Source of the DNA: Artocarpus heterophyllus
Taxonomy: Eukaryota > Streptophyta > Magnoliopsida > Rosales > Moraceae
Length of the DNA stretch: 64,000 nucleotides
Reading direction: 5' to 3'
NCBI GenBank assembly: GCA_025403435.1
Contig: CM046337.1
Coordinates: 1,247,501 to 1,311,500 of the forward strand
Both the position numbers and the translations under genes were made by a program. The number at the start of each line of letters is the position of its first letter. The first letter of the stretch is position 1. Below the pieces are notes generated by a model. That model made no database searches, had not been told where the DNA came from, and worked only from the letters and a program-made list of their open reading frames with translations. Shown here piece after piece: positions 47,778 to 60,867 of this stretch.

Positions 47778-48642
47778 TTTTTGAGATATTGAATTTTGGT
47801 TCAAATCTTATAAGATAGTAATATTTCTATAGGTGAAAAACAAAATTTCTAAGGAAAGATTTGAGAGAAGAAAAATATTTAGGACATCACAGTATTAAAT
47901 ATCATTATTAATAAAAGGTGGGCTTTATCTGTAGGTCATACACTATAGGACCCATATTCATTAGTTGATGATACTTAATACCATTAGTGTTTTATAACAA
48001 TGCTCTTGGAAAATGAACTATCAGTATTTTTTTTTCCCGTCAACCATTAGATTTGTATTAGAAACTATTAATTTTACGTTTTTATTATTTTATTATTTTA
48101 ATGCGACTTTGACAAAATTTAATGATCTTGCACTAATGTATTGAGAGATAGAGCCAATTGAGGCCCGGAGAGGGCCGCAGCTTCCCTGGCTAAATTGGCT
48201 CCTTTGGGCCCACTTCTTTTTTTTTTAAATGAAAATTTCTTTTTTATCTTTTTTTTTTATTTAGCCCCCTTAAACTTTTTTAATTTCAAATTCTAGCTTG
48301 AATTTTTTGTAATATCTTATACATATCTTTAAATTGATCCAAATTTATCCCCCAAATTTATTTTTAATTCTAATATTTATACATAATACTTTAAAGAGTT
48401 TCATATTCAAGTTTAATTTTTCACTTCTAATTATACGCTACAGTACAATTAATTTAACTTGAAATTCCAATTTAGCTAAAGCCTGAAAAATTTCTCTGGC
48501 TTCGTCACACAACGTATTAGGTGGTCGAAAATTTCGTATCCCTTAGCTATTTATGTATCAGATTTACAATGACAAGTCATTTTACATTTGAAAATTTTGT
48601 AGCCATAGAAATAAAAGATAGGTCCTTTTCCGCGGGTTCCTG
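47778..48642. other. Intergenic, no gene seen
   Basis: AT-rich with poly-T runs. A short GC-richer patch, 48152-48212, is unassigned. Confidence 0.5.
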
Positions 48643-50114
48643 CAAACGACATCAAGTTTATGAATAACACCTTCCCGTCCTTTAATATGGAAAACGACAT
48701 ATTGTCTTCTTTTTTTTTTTTTTTTTTTTTTAATGTCATGCATTTGCAACATAAACTCTTTTTTTTAACCATTTCGCCTAAACCCCTCGTTGCCTCTATA
48801 TGTATTAGCGCGAGAAGTTTATTGTTTTATATATATATATTTTAAAAAAAAACTACTACTGAAAACTTATGAAGGGCCCGTTTGTTTCGTGGTTCGAATC
48901 ACGGTTTGAATTATTTTGCTACAGTATTTTCTCTTACAAAAATTTAAATCTTCATTCAAATACTCTATTCAAATACTCGAACCAAACAGGCTCGAAGTAT
49001 ATTTGAGCAAAAATAACGACACTTGGTTTTTTAATTAAAAAATTTTCCTAGTTTTTTAGACTACCTCATTAGGTCGTTTAAGCTTGAAAGCGACATGTTC
49101 TTTCCCTCGTTAAAACGTTGACCTCATTTATTTTAATGAACGACGTCTATTGTACTGTCCAAAATTTTTATGTCGTTTATACAATTGAACGACATTTAAT
49201 AACACTACATAGTTCCTTTCTTCAAAACGACATCTCGTTCTACTTGCTAAAACTTTCGAATGACATGGTTTTCACATGTGGTTTAGAAGTCCGTTATTGG
49301 TTCTGTAAATTAGCACGCGCCGTTTTATGTTAAAATATTTGTCGTCGTTTGTGGCAGAAAACGACATTTTTTCAAGTATGTTGCAGTGGCATCTGCTTGA
49401 CGCGATCGACAGATAACGACATGTTGCTTTCATTAAAAAGGAGTACTTTTGGTGTCATTTGCTTAGATAAACGAATTGTCACCTGAGACGTGTCGTTTTG
49501 CTTGAAAATATTTGTTGTCGTTTTATGACTGAAGGGTGAAATTTTATTTTAACCCTAAGTTTTGCTTAGCAGCTAAGATTTTTGGGGGGGTTTTTAAAAA
49601 TGACTTTTTGGGAAAATTTTTTTTGTCAATGACCTTTTTTTTTGACAGCTTTTGGCACAAAAAAAAATGCATTTTAGACGTCAAAACGGTTCCTTTTTTT
49701 TTTCATCCTGTTGAGGTTTCTTATTCTCCTACAGTCATTTTTCTTATTTTTTTTGAAAAAAAACTAAGACAGTTTACATGCACAAAAAAGCGTATTTTTT
49801 GGTTCTAAAAGAAAAAGAGGTCATTTACTCAATTCAAATTTTTTTTTTCCCTTTCTTCAAATTCTTCCTGATTGATTTTTGAGTCAAAAGAGAGAATGCA
49901 ATCGTTGGATGATGAAATGGCCCAACTGAGTCCAACTATGCTGGTGAGTTCTTGCCATTCTAATTTCTATGAAAGAAGCCGAAATTTTTTATTTTTTATT
50001 TTTTTATTTTTTTTATTTTCTCCCTATAAGCAACAATTCTAATGATGGACGACCCGTCGGCTCTTGATTTCACACCAAGACTGAAGTTTGATACTTTAAT
50101 AAAGCAAACGACAT
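48643..50114. repeat. Cluster of AACGACAT / ATGTCGTT motifs (CACTA-like subterminal region?)
   Basis: The motif or its complement occurs at about 48643, 48691, 49090 (variant), 49170, 49188, 49224, 49358, 49415, 49491, 49516 and 50106, mixed with near-matches. Such dense short motifs are typical of CACTA-type subterminal regions, but no CACTA ends, target-site duplication or transposase were found. A 120-bp MITE is inserted within it. Confidence 0.6.
48874..48993. mobile_element. MITE, family 2, 120 bp
   Basis: Exactly 120 bp, flanked by GAA on both sides (48871-48873 and 48994-48996). Ends GGGCCCGTTTGTTTCG...CGAACCAAACAGGCTC. It is the reverse complement of the nested 12454-12573 copy. Confidence 0.87.
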
Positions 50115-51812
50115 ATAGTTTATTCATCTTTATGCTATTGTCCCTTTTACAAGTGGCACCGTTTTGACCTGTAACACATGTTGTTGCCTTTTTTTTGTTT
50201 ATTTTTTTTATTTTATATGGAAGTCACTCTCATTATTTCCATAAGCTAGATTATTTCAGTGTACAAATTCTCATGGATAGGATTTTGTTTTAGCCTATTA
50301 TATTTGACAAAAATCACTTTTTTTTAAGCATGTTTATTTATTTTTCCTTCCAATAGAATGATGTACTTTCATTATATTTTTAAAAATGATTTTTATATAT
50401 ATAATTAAGAGACTTCTTCAATGAAAACTGTAATTAATGGTGCATATTTTAAAACCGTTAAATCTAGTTAAATCGGTTTTTTTGATAGATTTAACAAATG
50501 AAAAACAAGTATCCATCAACTAAAAAATTGCCATACAATTGTAAGAGTGGACGTTTTCATGTATAGAATAGAACGACAGTTACAATAGCACACATCATTC
50601 TTTTTATTAGTGAAAAATAAAGTAATGAAAATATTGATTTGCACATTTTTTTAATCCTTTTTGTCAAATAATTCAACAGACACTAATAGACGATTTTAAA
50701 AAGGAAAGAATAAAGAAACAACCATGATCAAAAGATCCATTGATCTTGTAAAAAAGAAATAATTTTTGATCTTAAAACTAATTTCTTCGCTTTTACTTTG
50801 GGACGAGTTAAGACTATAAACAATATAATCAGATCGGACTTGAATCCAAGGTATTCCTTTAGTGCAAGAATATGGATAACAAGGAAAAAAAAAACTGTAT
50901 ATTTAAACGGAGACTTTTGTTTCTTCAATCAAAAAGAAACGAAAATTTTGGGATTTTTATTTTCATTAGGATAATTGAGCCTGTTTCGATTCCCTTTATG
51001 AAGAAAATTAGAAAATATACCTTTTACTCTAATATTTAGTTGTATTTTCCTTTAAAATTATGTTACTATTTTTCTTTTACGCATAAAATTTTCCTACTAT
51101 TAAGATACCATATATGTAAACTGTGGGGTTGAAAACATATATTGTAACATTTGAGAGTTTTATATCATAACAAATTTTTCATAACATGTTTGACAATACA
51201 CAATTAAAGATCTCATATGTTATAATATAAAATAAAATTAAGTTATAATAAAAAGTTATGTTAACATTAACTTTTAATTTTAATGACGTTGTCAAATATA
51301 TTGAGCTTTATATTGTTTTCGGTTAAAACTCTCTTCAAACACCACAATTTAGAAAGGACAAGATCATGTACCCTAACATTCTTCTAGATTTTTCTTTTTC
51401 TTTTTCTTTTGTTCCTTAAGGCCCGGCCCAACTACCCAAGGTGGTGGAGCGGGACGGCGAGGTAGGAAGGGAAGAAATCAAGAACCCCAAATAACAATCT
51501 GATAGCAAAGGGCAAAACCCAGCCGGGAAGAACAAGGACATGACCCAAAAGTAACGAAATTTTCAATAGGAAAAAAAAAAACTAAAACAAATTAAATTTC
51601 AAAAAGATACCACAGAAAGAGTCACTTATAAGAAAATAAAAATATATAAAGGCAAGCGATGGGAAAACATCCCTTCCATTATCGAACCAAATTTATCTGA
51701 ATCTCTCGTGCGTGAAAAATATATACATATATATTATACACACAAATATATATACACATATATAAAACCAAAAACCCTAATTTTGAAAAACCAATGATGA
51801 CATGAGAGGAGC
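50115..51812. other. Intergenic and 5' flank of the bromodomain gene
   Basis: AT-rich with one diverged MITE-like relic (about 51105-51350). The 5' UTR of the next gene probably lies in about 51650-51812. No other gene seen. Confidence 0.5.
51105..51350. mobile_element. MITE, family 1 related relic
   Basis: Contains TTGTAACATTTGAGAGTTTT and TCTCATATGTTATAATAT, related to the family core in both orientations, and ends CTTCAAACACCACA. Boundaries are uncertain. Confidence 0.4.
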
Positions 51813-54800
51813 ATGGCTAGGGAACACGAAACGAGCGTGCAACCGTGGGGCACGTTGGAGGAACTGTTGCTAGCGTGCGCCGTTAACCGGCACGGTACGA
51901 AGAGCTGGGACTCCATCGCCATGGAAGTCCAGAACCGGACCTCCTCCTCCTCCGCCTTCTTCCTCACGCCGGAGAACTGCAAGCACAAGTTCGACGACCT
52001 CAAGCGACGCTTCATGATGTCCGACAAGGACGGCGACGACGGCGAATCGTCCTCCTCCGCGATGGTCGTCGACCAGCTGAAGCGGATTCGCGTGGATGAG
52101 CTCCGCCGGGAGGTCCTCCGCCGCGACGTCTCGATCGTGTAAATCCCGCCCCTTTCTTGAAGGAGATCTGATGAGATCTAAGAAAAAAATATAAGATTGT
52201 GATGTGATTTTTCTGTGACAGGTCTTTGGAGTTCAAGGTGAAGAGGTTGGAGGAGGAGAGAGAGCGGAGCATCAAGGAGGAAGACCAGTCGGAGCCGGAG
52301 AAGAAGAAGAATAGGGAAGGTGACGACGGAGTCGCCGGAGCCGGAGACGGAGATGGCGAGACATCATCGGAGAACCATGGCGGCGGCGGTGGCGGTGGCC
52401 GTAGATCGAAGTCTGGCGACGACGGTTCCGAGTCGTGCGACCGCGAGAACCGATCCTTCAACGAGTCGAATTCCACAAGTCAAAAGCGAAGCGACTTGCA
52501 GCGAAACGGCTACGTATTTGGAAAATCGGAGCCGGGGCCCGAACCCGAGAGGAACAAGTCGGATCGTGTCGGATCGGAGCGCGAGGGAAAAGCGGAGGAA
52601 GAGGAGGGAGATGACGTGGCGCAGAGGGAGAATAGCGCGAAGCAGAGCAGCGAGGCGCAGAGCTCGATGAGCCTGTCGAAGAGGAAACGGCGTCTTGTTG
52701 GGAGTAGTAGCGGCGGCGGCGGGGGAGGCCGCGGAGGGAGTAGCAGCGGCGAGGAACCCGAGGAGGCCGAGGGAGAAGAGGTTTCTCCGGCCACCAAACG
52801 GCTTTCGGCTATCAAATCTGAGCCGTTCGTTAAGCTTCTCCGGATCATTCGCTCGCACCGGCTCGGCTCTGTCTTCCAACGCCGGCTTCGTAGCCAGGTA
52901 CTCTTGTTTGGTTCTTTTTATTTTCCTTCTTTCTTTTTTTTTTTTTGGCAAAAGAGCTAGACACCTTTTGGCTGTGCTTTGACGAAAAATCTTGTCTCTC
53001 AGAAAAACAAAAATTAACGTAAATCTGTAAAGTTGAAAAAAAAAAAAAAACTTATCGGAAATGAATTGCATTTTAAAAAGATAAAAATTGATTAAAAAGA
53101 ATTAAAATCAAGTTATGAAATTGAGCTATTATAAGCTATTCAGTCGGTTGGATTTGTTATGGGCCAGTATCACAACGACATTTCACGGACGATGATGGTG
53201 ATATTGTCATTTAATAATGGAATCGGCGATTATTTGAACGAACCAATTTTTATAAATTAATTAATTTGTTTTTTGAATTTTGAAAATTTTATTTTGGGTG
53301 TGGACTGAGTGGAAACGAACCAATGTGATTGGTCGAGGAGATAACTTGGGCTGTAGGGCATGGGATTGAGAACGAGGCTCACGCTAGTTTGGAGAGGAGA
53401 AAGGGAAAAAAGAAACGATTGATATTTGATATTTGATATTTGATATTCTTCTTTGTCGTCGTCGTCGGTTTAAATTTTCCACTTGGCTCCTTGTCATTAT
53501 ATACCTCCAGAATGTCCCCGTGGCATATTGTGCTGGCCTTTATAATTTCTTTTTTTTTCCTTTTTAGTAAAATAAAAAATGTCTTACTGATGGTATAAGA
53601 ATTCATAATTGTGTCTGATGGTATCACATAATTATCTCAAGAATATTATCCGCTTCAAAACCAAAGCAGGGGAATTCGTAGAACAAAAAATAACATAAAA
53701 TAATAATAATAATAGTAAAAGTAAAAAATAAAATCCAAAAAAGCCGGAAATGCACGTGTGATAGTATGGGCTTTGTCCTATGGGTATTCATTTCCTAACG
53801 GGCCAAAGTTGGTAGAATGCCGGCCCAAAAGTGTGAGTAGTTGGAACGTGTGGGCTTATGGTTGTTAGGACGTCATTTTAGGCCCATGACTTGGGACACT
53901 CACAAAGCCCCAGGACCATGCCACCTTGTCTAGGAACGGACCACGTGGCATGTGACGCAATATGAAGTACGATTTCCTAATACCAACAAAGCTCTTTACT
54001 TTCTCCACTATTTCCTAAAAATGTACTCAGCTGTTACGGCCAACGGCATTATTTTTTTATTCATTTTTATTGTTAACTAGGGTGACATTTGCTTATGCCT
54101 TCTTTTTTTTTCTTTGGGAAAATGATATACCAAGGTCCTGTTCACGGTTTCGTGCATGTACGAACCATGATAAAGCCCACGTTGGTCAGGAACAACCAAA
54201 ATGTCATAATCATTGTCCGTACGTTGCCCTTGCAGTATTCCTTACATAAAATTTGGGGAAATTCCTCATAGATCATCATTTGGCACTAATGAAAATGCAC
54301 GTACATAAATCATAACATGTGGTACGTATATATCATTCGGATTTTGAGTAATCTTGCTAATCGAGAAACGTACGTACTGTATATGTATATATATATATTT
54401 TTTGCAGGAATCTCAAAGGTACAAAAATCTGATCCGGCAACACATGGACCTTCAAACGGTGGAAGCCAGACTCGAAAAAGGGCTCTACTTGGATTCATCC
54501 CGCAAGTTCTTTAGAGACCTTCTCCTCGTATTCAACAACGGCGTCGTTTTCTTCCGCATAGGCTCTCAAGAGCACGTGGCAGCAAGAGAGCTACGTGCTC
54601 TAGTGTTGAAGGAAATGAAATCCGGTAAGAAGCCAGGAAAAAGTCAAGCGTTGACCGTTAAGCGAGAAGATGGTTCAGTGCTTCCCAAACCCCACAACAA
54701 TAACGTTGTCAAGAAGTCTTCTATTATGGTTACGTGCGGTAAACGAGGCGGTTCTAGTGCTAAGTCACTTTCTTCCGAAATGTCCAAAAAGGGAGGAGAT

Positions 54801-55406
54801 CATAAGAAAGAAAGAATGGTGGAAAAGAAACAAAAGTCTGTCAACATGAAGAAGATTAATGGATCTTTTGTAGCGATAGACGACAAGGGTATAAGGAAAA
54901 AGAGGAGCCAAGAAAGAGCAGGGCGAAGAGGAGGCTTGAGAACGGGCAACAATGGCAGCGGAGAAAGCGAGAGAGAGTTCGGAGGGAACGAGCTCAGTTC
55001 CCATGACGCTTTGGAGGTAAAGATGGACAAGAAAGAGACCGTGAAGAAGAAGCAAGGCGTGGCGAGCTTCTTGAAGAGGATGAAGCAGAACTCACCGAAG
55101 CATGCAGCGGAGGAAGACGTTTCGGAAGAAGATAGCGAAGCTAGCAAGGTGGAAAAGGAGGAGAAAAAGAAGACTAAGGGAAAGTTAAAGAAGTCGAGTA
55201 GTCCGATAAAGGACAGGGTAACGCGAAGTTCAACGCATGGAAAGGCGACAAAGGAGGACAGTAGAAAGGCGAAGAGAGGGGTGGGGAGGCCACCGAAGAG
55301 ACCGGAGAAGGTCACGACTACAAACGGAAAGAGGGGGAGAGGAAATGCTGATCAATCGGAGGCAGGGGTTGTTGGAGGGAGGCCTACAAAGCGTTCTAGG
55401 AGATGA
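51813..55406 (+). CDS. SANT/Myb-like and bromodomain nuclear protein
   Basis: Three exons, 51813-52138, 52222-52897 and 54408-55406, give 666 residues with phases closed. The N-terminal Myb/SANT-like domain (about residues 10-70) reads WGTLEELLLACAVNRHGTKS, then LTPENCKHKFDDLKRRF. A charged coiled coil follows (LEFKVKRLEEERERS), then a long acidic, Gly/Ser-rich linker. The bromodomain (about residues 205-320) spans the exon 2/3 junction: FVKLLRIIRSHRLGSVFQRR, ESQRYKNLIRQHMDLQTVEA, FFRDLLLVFNNGVVFF. The C-terminus is Lys-rich, with GVASFLKRMK and a basic end (PTKRSRR). This architecture matches the Arabidopsis DNA-binding bromodomain proteins At2g44430, At2g42150 and At3g57980. Bromodomains read acetylated histones, so a chromatin role in the nucleus is inferred. 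The first exons are much more GC-rich than the flanks. Intron 2 is 1.5 kb. Confidence 0.92.
53420..53445. repeat. (GATATTT)n short tandem repeat in intron 2
   Basis: Four successive TGATATT(T) units in the second intron of the bromodomain gene, followed by a short (GTC)n run. Confidence 0.85.
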
Positions 55407-56112
55407 ATAGATGGATGTGATTGTTGTATAATGTAAATTATGTAGTGTGTTTGTTTTTCGTTTTTTATTTTGTTTGCTAGGACTAGGTTCACATTCTGCT
55501 TTACGTTTTCTTTTAACTTGTTACTTACCCAACTAAAGTCAGGGCGGGAGGTTATGGGAGAGGGGGTTTCTTTTTCAAGGGAGGAAAACGGAATGTTTTG
55601 ATGAGCTTGTAGGGTGTTTGTGAAAGCTATCTGCATATATACGCACAATGGGTTGGGTTAGCGTCCATGGGAAATTATTTTGAATCGGAGAAAACCGAAA
55701 AGAATGCCTATTGATTAAAGAATTTATACCATTTCTTAAACACTGTGGGCTTGTTTGGTATTGTTTTTATTTTAAAAAGACATGATTCTTATAGAAGAGC
55801 AGAAAATTAAATAAAGAATTAAGTAGGACAAATTTCCTAATTTTTTTTTCTAAGTTAAATTTTTGTATAGAGTTGCCCACTTGACTTGGACCAAAAAGCA
55901 TCAAAGAGGATGGAAAAAAAAAAGAAAGAAAGTGGACCCTACACAAAACAACTAAAATTGAACATTATTGTAGAAAGTTCACAATAGACAAATGTTGCTT
56001 TTGTCATCTTGCCATTGAATAAATAGAAAACACCAATCCACACCGTAGGTCTGTCTACGACAATGGCTAGCTTCATTGTATAAATGCAAAAAAAAAAAAA
56101 AAAAAAAAAAAG

Positions 56113-56215
56113 AGTAGTGTTCTCTAAAAGAGTTGAAACTGCATATTGTAACAAATGAGAGCTTTACATTGATTGCAATTAAAACCGTGATTGGGACCAC
56201 AACCTTAAACACTTA
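56113..56215. mobile_element. MITE, family 1 (relic)
   Basis: TATTGTAACAAATGAGAGCT and a TAAACACTT end. Short and diverged. Confidence 0.4.
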
Positions 56216-56807
56216 AAAGGACAATATTAAACAAACAACATACATATATAGTAGCCGGTAGACTATGGCTAATTTTAAGCATTTCCGTCAATCTGACCAC
56301 AAATTGTTGAATCGTTACATGGAGCTTCCTGCCAATATTCTCCTGGGTCTGGAAGATGGCAACTCTATATGAACTGTGGAACAACAAAACAAAGGGCCAA
56401 CGAATTCCCCAAAATCCTGCAATGAAAGTGCCATACTGACATAAAAATGTGGATCACTGTCTAATATTCCCATTTTACATGTCATTGTGGCACTTATGTT
56501 AATTTTTTTCAATTGCTGGAACTCAGAGATTTTGGAATTCATTAGAATCATCGAAGTTTTCATCGGCTAGCAAAGCTTCATTCAGGAAATTTGCTACAAT
56601 AATGAGCTATATCATGAAGTGCAAATTGTTGCAGAAAAATAAAGAATTAACATGAGACATGGGAAGCTGTTCTTTCTAACATTGAACTTTTGTCAATTAC
56701 CATGCTTGTTGGAGGTAAGAAGATGGAATTTTCCCATAGAATTAGTAGTTTCTAACAACTATTATCATCTTTAAGCAGGTTGGCAAGTCAATAGAAGACA
56801 AATAATT

Positions 56808-56900
56808 AGAGTGTTTGGGAACCAAGTTTCAACTGCTACAGTATAAAGTTCTCACATGTTATAGTGTAAAACAAAAGTATGCTATGGTATAAAACTCAAG
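56808..56900. mobile_element. MITE, family 1 (partial)
   Basis: Starts GAGTGTTTGGGAACC. The core TATAAAGTTCTCACATGTTA is the complement of the family motif. The right end is missing. Confidence 0.45.
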
Positions 56901-58027
56901 TTTAGAATCTTGATAAGTTAATTCAAGTAGAATAAGAACAATCCATTAGGGAGAGAACCCATCAGTGAAATTGTGGGTATTTCCTCTTAGTCACCTAGAG
57001 AGGCAGCCATATATTCAATGTGTGACACAACACAGCCTTCATGCATGGTCAGAGACAACACCTTCCCACCGGTCTAATAAAGGACCGATTTAAAGGAGTA
57101 ACATTAGATCAAATAAGTAGGGGAGAGACAGGAGAGAATCACGGACACGGACATGATTCTTGTTGCAAGCATGGTTTGGAGATCAGAAAATGCAGGTAAC
57201 AAAGCTGAGGACCATGCACGGTAACCATGGTTTTTGCTTGATAATTTGTATCTACTCATGATGACATAGTATTAGATCTCTATTTAAACAAGCTTTTCAC
57301 CAAAGAAAATAGAAGTTCAAAAAAGAAACGTAATAAAGATGAAACAAGTCGTATATTGCAGCTGAAAAAAGATGCATCATTCAGATTAGGACAGACGTGC
57401 GAGGTTAACGTACTCTTTTTTTTTTAAATAAAAAATTTAAAGACTGTTTATTTGTTGTTGAATGCAAACTTGGAAGAGACCTTTTAAAACTCCTGTTTAT
57501 TTAGGGACATGATGTGATCGTTTTTTCCATAACTACCCCGCAAATCAATGCTCTAATTAGTTTCCTTTCGAAGTCAAACATATTACTTTCTAGCTAAGAG
57601 GGTCATCAGATGGCAGACGGGTCTTGCTTCTTTGACTAAGTGTACTCAAACAAAAATCTAAGCAACTAGTGTTTCTCAGTTCATAAATGTTCATAACCAA
57701 CTTGCTTGATTATTCATGAGGTAATAGACAAGAAAAATGGTCCTTCTTTTTGCGGATTCCTCTTTGTTTTCACTCCTTGTTTAAGAGATAAAGTGCTGTC
57801 ATACTTTCAATTGTGATTCTCTAGTCCAAGATTCCTCAGCATAAAGTTGATTAGGCACTCGCTAGGTGAAGTTTTCTTTTTCTTTTCTTTTTAGTAATTC
57901 CCCATATTTCATATAATCATCCTATAATTTACCATAGGTAAACTCTTAGGTTTAATTATCTACATGCCAAATGCATCTCCAGTGTTTCCTCATTTAGTGG
58001 CTGCCTAAACGAGTTTGTTGTGCTCTA

Positions 58028-58260
58028 CGAGAGCGTTTGGTAAAATCAATTTTAATCAATTTTTTTTGTAGAGTGTTTAAAAATATAGTGAAAACTACAA
58101 GTTAAAACTAAAACATTGTAGTATATAAGAGTTTTACGTCATAACAATTTTTTGTTTTTGCATTAAAGCTCTCACATGCTATTGATATAAGAAAAATTGA
58201 GTTATAATATAAAGTTCTAATGTGCTATATTTTTAGTTTAAAAGTTTCGGTTCTAACCAC
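58028..58260. mobile_element. MITE, family 1 (relic)
   Basis: Begins GAGCGTTTGGTAAAATC. The interior has TTGTAGTATATAAGAGTTTT and AAGCTCTCACATGCTATTG, both family variants. Possibly two overlapping copies. Confidence 0.45.
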
Positions 58261-59124
58261 ACCACTACTACTAAGAGAGAATAAAGCTTTTCTTTTTTCT
58301 TTTTTTTTTTTTAAGAAAAAGAATCTTAACAAGTATATATATTCATTATTTACAAACAGATATACATTTCCCCTTTTCAAAAGATAAAAAAAGGAAAAAG
58401 AACAGAGATACATGAACCTTTGGATTAAATGGAGACAGAAGCTGTGGCCTCAGCCTCTGTGGGGGTCATCTCTTGTACCGTCACACAACGATCAATCGAC
58501 GACATGTCGTCTCGTGAACGAAGCAATGATTTGAGCGACATGCCGTTTTGACAATGGAAAGAGATTTATGGCAGTCATACGACATGTTGACTGTTGAGTT
58601 TGCTATTATGGATTGGAATTATGGAAGATGCTTCGACATAAATTGAAGGTTGATAAAAACAAGGAAATGGACCACACCTAAATATGGTATTATTTGCTCC
58701 AGAAATATGGTATTATTTGCTAAAAAGAAAATGTGGTTGTAGTTTTTGGAGGTATAGTTTACCGGTAAAACTATATTCTAACTGTATCATAAGATAAAAT
58801 TTGAAACGTCTAACTAAAAAATGATTGATAGCATTTTTTAGCGACGAAAATGACACCCAACTTGATACATAGTTGAAGAGCTAAAAAAATAAATAAAATA
58901 AAAAAGAAGTGTGCTTAATTAATGCTAATCCAAATTGACACGCGGGCATCCTCCCTCAATGGAACCAGCCCAACGACGACCACAACAACTTCTTTCACGG
59001 CCCAAGTCAAGTCCAACCAACATTTAACCCTCCCCTCTCTCTCTCTCTCACAGCACCCCCCGTCTCTCTCTCCATTGCATATTTTTCCTTCTTTGTCCTT
59101 TCCTTCAACAAAACTCTCTCTCTG

Positions 59125-60867
59125 ATGTCAGACTGTACGGTCGAGTCCTGCACAGTAGAGACCAGCGATGGAGCAAAGCTCCACACCAGGCTCTTCAAAC
59201 CAAAAGGGGAGATCAAGAACAAGCTTGTGGTGGTTCTGGTCCATCCATTCTCAATCTTGGGAGGTTGTCAGGCTCTTCTCAGAGGAATAGCAAGTGGGTT
59301 GGCCGCGAAAGGTCTGAGGGCTGTTACCTTTGACATGAGAGGCGCTGGGAGGTCCACTGGGAGGGCTTCTCTCAAGGGATTCGCGGAAATCAAGGATGTT
59401 ATTGCTGTCTGTAAGTGGGTTTGCGATAATCTCTCTGCCAACAGGATTTTGTTGGTGGGCTCTTCTGCAGGTAATCATTTTTGTTTTGTTTTGTGATTTT
59501 AGTCTTTCATTGATGCATGTTTATGGCAGTAAAAAAAAGGGGGGTTTTTGTTTCCGGGTAGTGCTTCTATTTTGTTTTGTTTTTTGGTTTTGGTGGATGG
59601 TTTTTGTGGATCTGTAAAAAATTAAAATTAAATTAAAATCAATTAGCGAAAATTTGAAAAAGGGCCAAAAAAAAATTTCAATTGGGGAAATGGCCTCTTA
59701 CTGTTGATTTTACCGTTGGTTTATGGCTGATACAACATGTTCTAGATCAGGAAAGACTGCGTGTGTAGATATATTTGTGTTGCTAAGATTGACAATTTTC
59801 CTTCTCTTTTGCACTCTGTTGTGTCACAGTGATGACTTTGATCATGCAAGTTTTCAAGTTTCAGCTTATTGGAGATACGAGAGTCCTTGATTCATCCAAA
59901 AGTTTGAATTTTTATACATCGTCAAAATAGAAATTTTGGACATTTAAAATTTTGAGAATTGATATAATTCAAAGTTCAAACAAGCAGGTTTCAGTGGGAA
60001 TATTTTCTCATGCTCACATGTTAACTCTGGGGTTGTTTGGAGGATTTCTTTGGTTATTGGGAAACTAGATTTTAGGTTAATTTCAATCGATGAGTGTTGT
60101 TATTCGGGGTGGTATATGATCTTTGAATTTTTAGCTTGATATCAAAATTGAAGTTCCTTATTGCTTGAAGAATACCCACACTTGGAAACATTGTGGATGT
60201 AGAATGAGTAGATGTTTAGAAATGAAAATAATATGATGAGAGGCCTTCGGATTTTCTGCATAGGTTTACAAACATGCAAATTTGAATCTTAGATTTTTGA
60301 AGAGATATAGGTGGGATCTATGAACACGAAGAAAGATATATCATTTAGCTTCCCTTCTTTTGTTCTGTTATGCATTTGCATAACTATTGCTATTTTTGTC
60401 TCAAGAATGTTAGTCTACTTCACCTTCCTCTTACTACACCTCTTGCTTCTTTTAATTTTGTGATCTTCACATCAGAAACAACTCTTTTGCTGTCTTGCTT
60501 GTCATAGATTGAGAGTAACCTTTATAATTTGGTTTTCGGTGCAGGCGCGGCAATTGCAGGTTCAGCAGTTGATCAAATAGAACACGTTGTGGGGTATGTA
60601 AGTCTGGGCTACCCTTTTGGCATGCTGGCCTCAATCCTATTTGGAAGACACAACAAAGCAATTCTTGACTCCCCAAAATCGAAGCTCTTCGTGATGGGGA
60701 CTAAGGATGGGTTCACGAGCATAAGGCAGTTAAACAATAAGTTGAGTTCCGCGGCAGGGCGTGTCCAAACACACTTGATAGAAGGAGTGAGTCACTTCCA
60801 AATGGAAGGCCCAGCTTATGATGCTCAGATGGTGAATCTCATCCTTGAGTTTATTGCATCATTATAG
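59125..60867 (+). CDS. Alpha/beta hydrolase superfamily protein
   Basis: Two exons, 59125-59470 and 60545-60867, give 222 residues. An early strand reads VVLVHPFSILGG, with HPF at the oxyanion-hole position, then VTFDMRGAGRSTG. The nucleophile elbow is LLVGSSAGAAIAG (G-x-S-x-G). The probable acid Asp is in FVMGTKDGF and the catalytic His in IEGVSHFQMEGP. All three members of a Ser-Asp-His triad are thus present. No signal or transit peptide or membrane segment is apparent, so it is probably cytosolic. The substrate cannot be told from sequence; small plant proteins of this type are mostly uncharacterised esterase/thioesterase-like enzymes. The single intron falls inside the nucleophile elbow codons (after GSSA). 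The leader is CT-rich. Confidence 0.88.

Larger units (their letters stand above)
55407..59124. other. Intergenic, no gene seen
   Basis: About 3.7 kb between the bromodomain and hydrolase genes. It holds MITE relics (separate entries), a long poly-A run (56088-56111) and a CGACATG-rich patch near 58480-58590. The last 200 bp are CT-rich leader (TCTCTCTCTC at about 59036-59048) of the hydrolase gene. Confidence 0.55.

Noticed and set aside
52012..53071. Long minus-strand and alternate-frame open readings (up to 235 codons) over the bromodomain gene
   Set aside because: They lie opposite or out of phase with GC-rich, low-complexity exons 1-2 of a gene with clear SANT and bromodomain homology. 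They are composition shadows.
54765..55315. Minus-strand open frames over the third exon of the bromodomain gene
   Set aside because: The Lys-rich C-terminal exon reads as Phe/Leu/Ser-rich on the other strand. No independent support.
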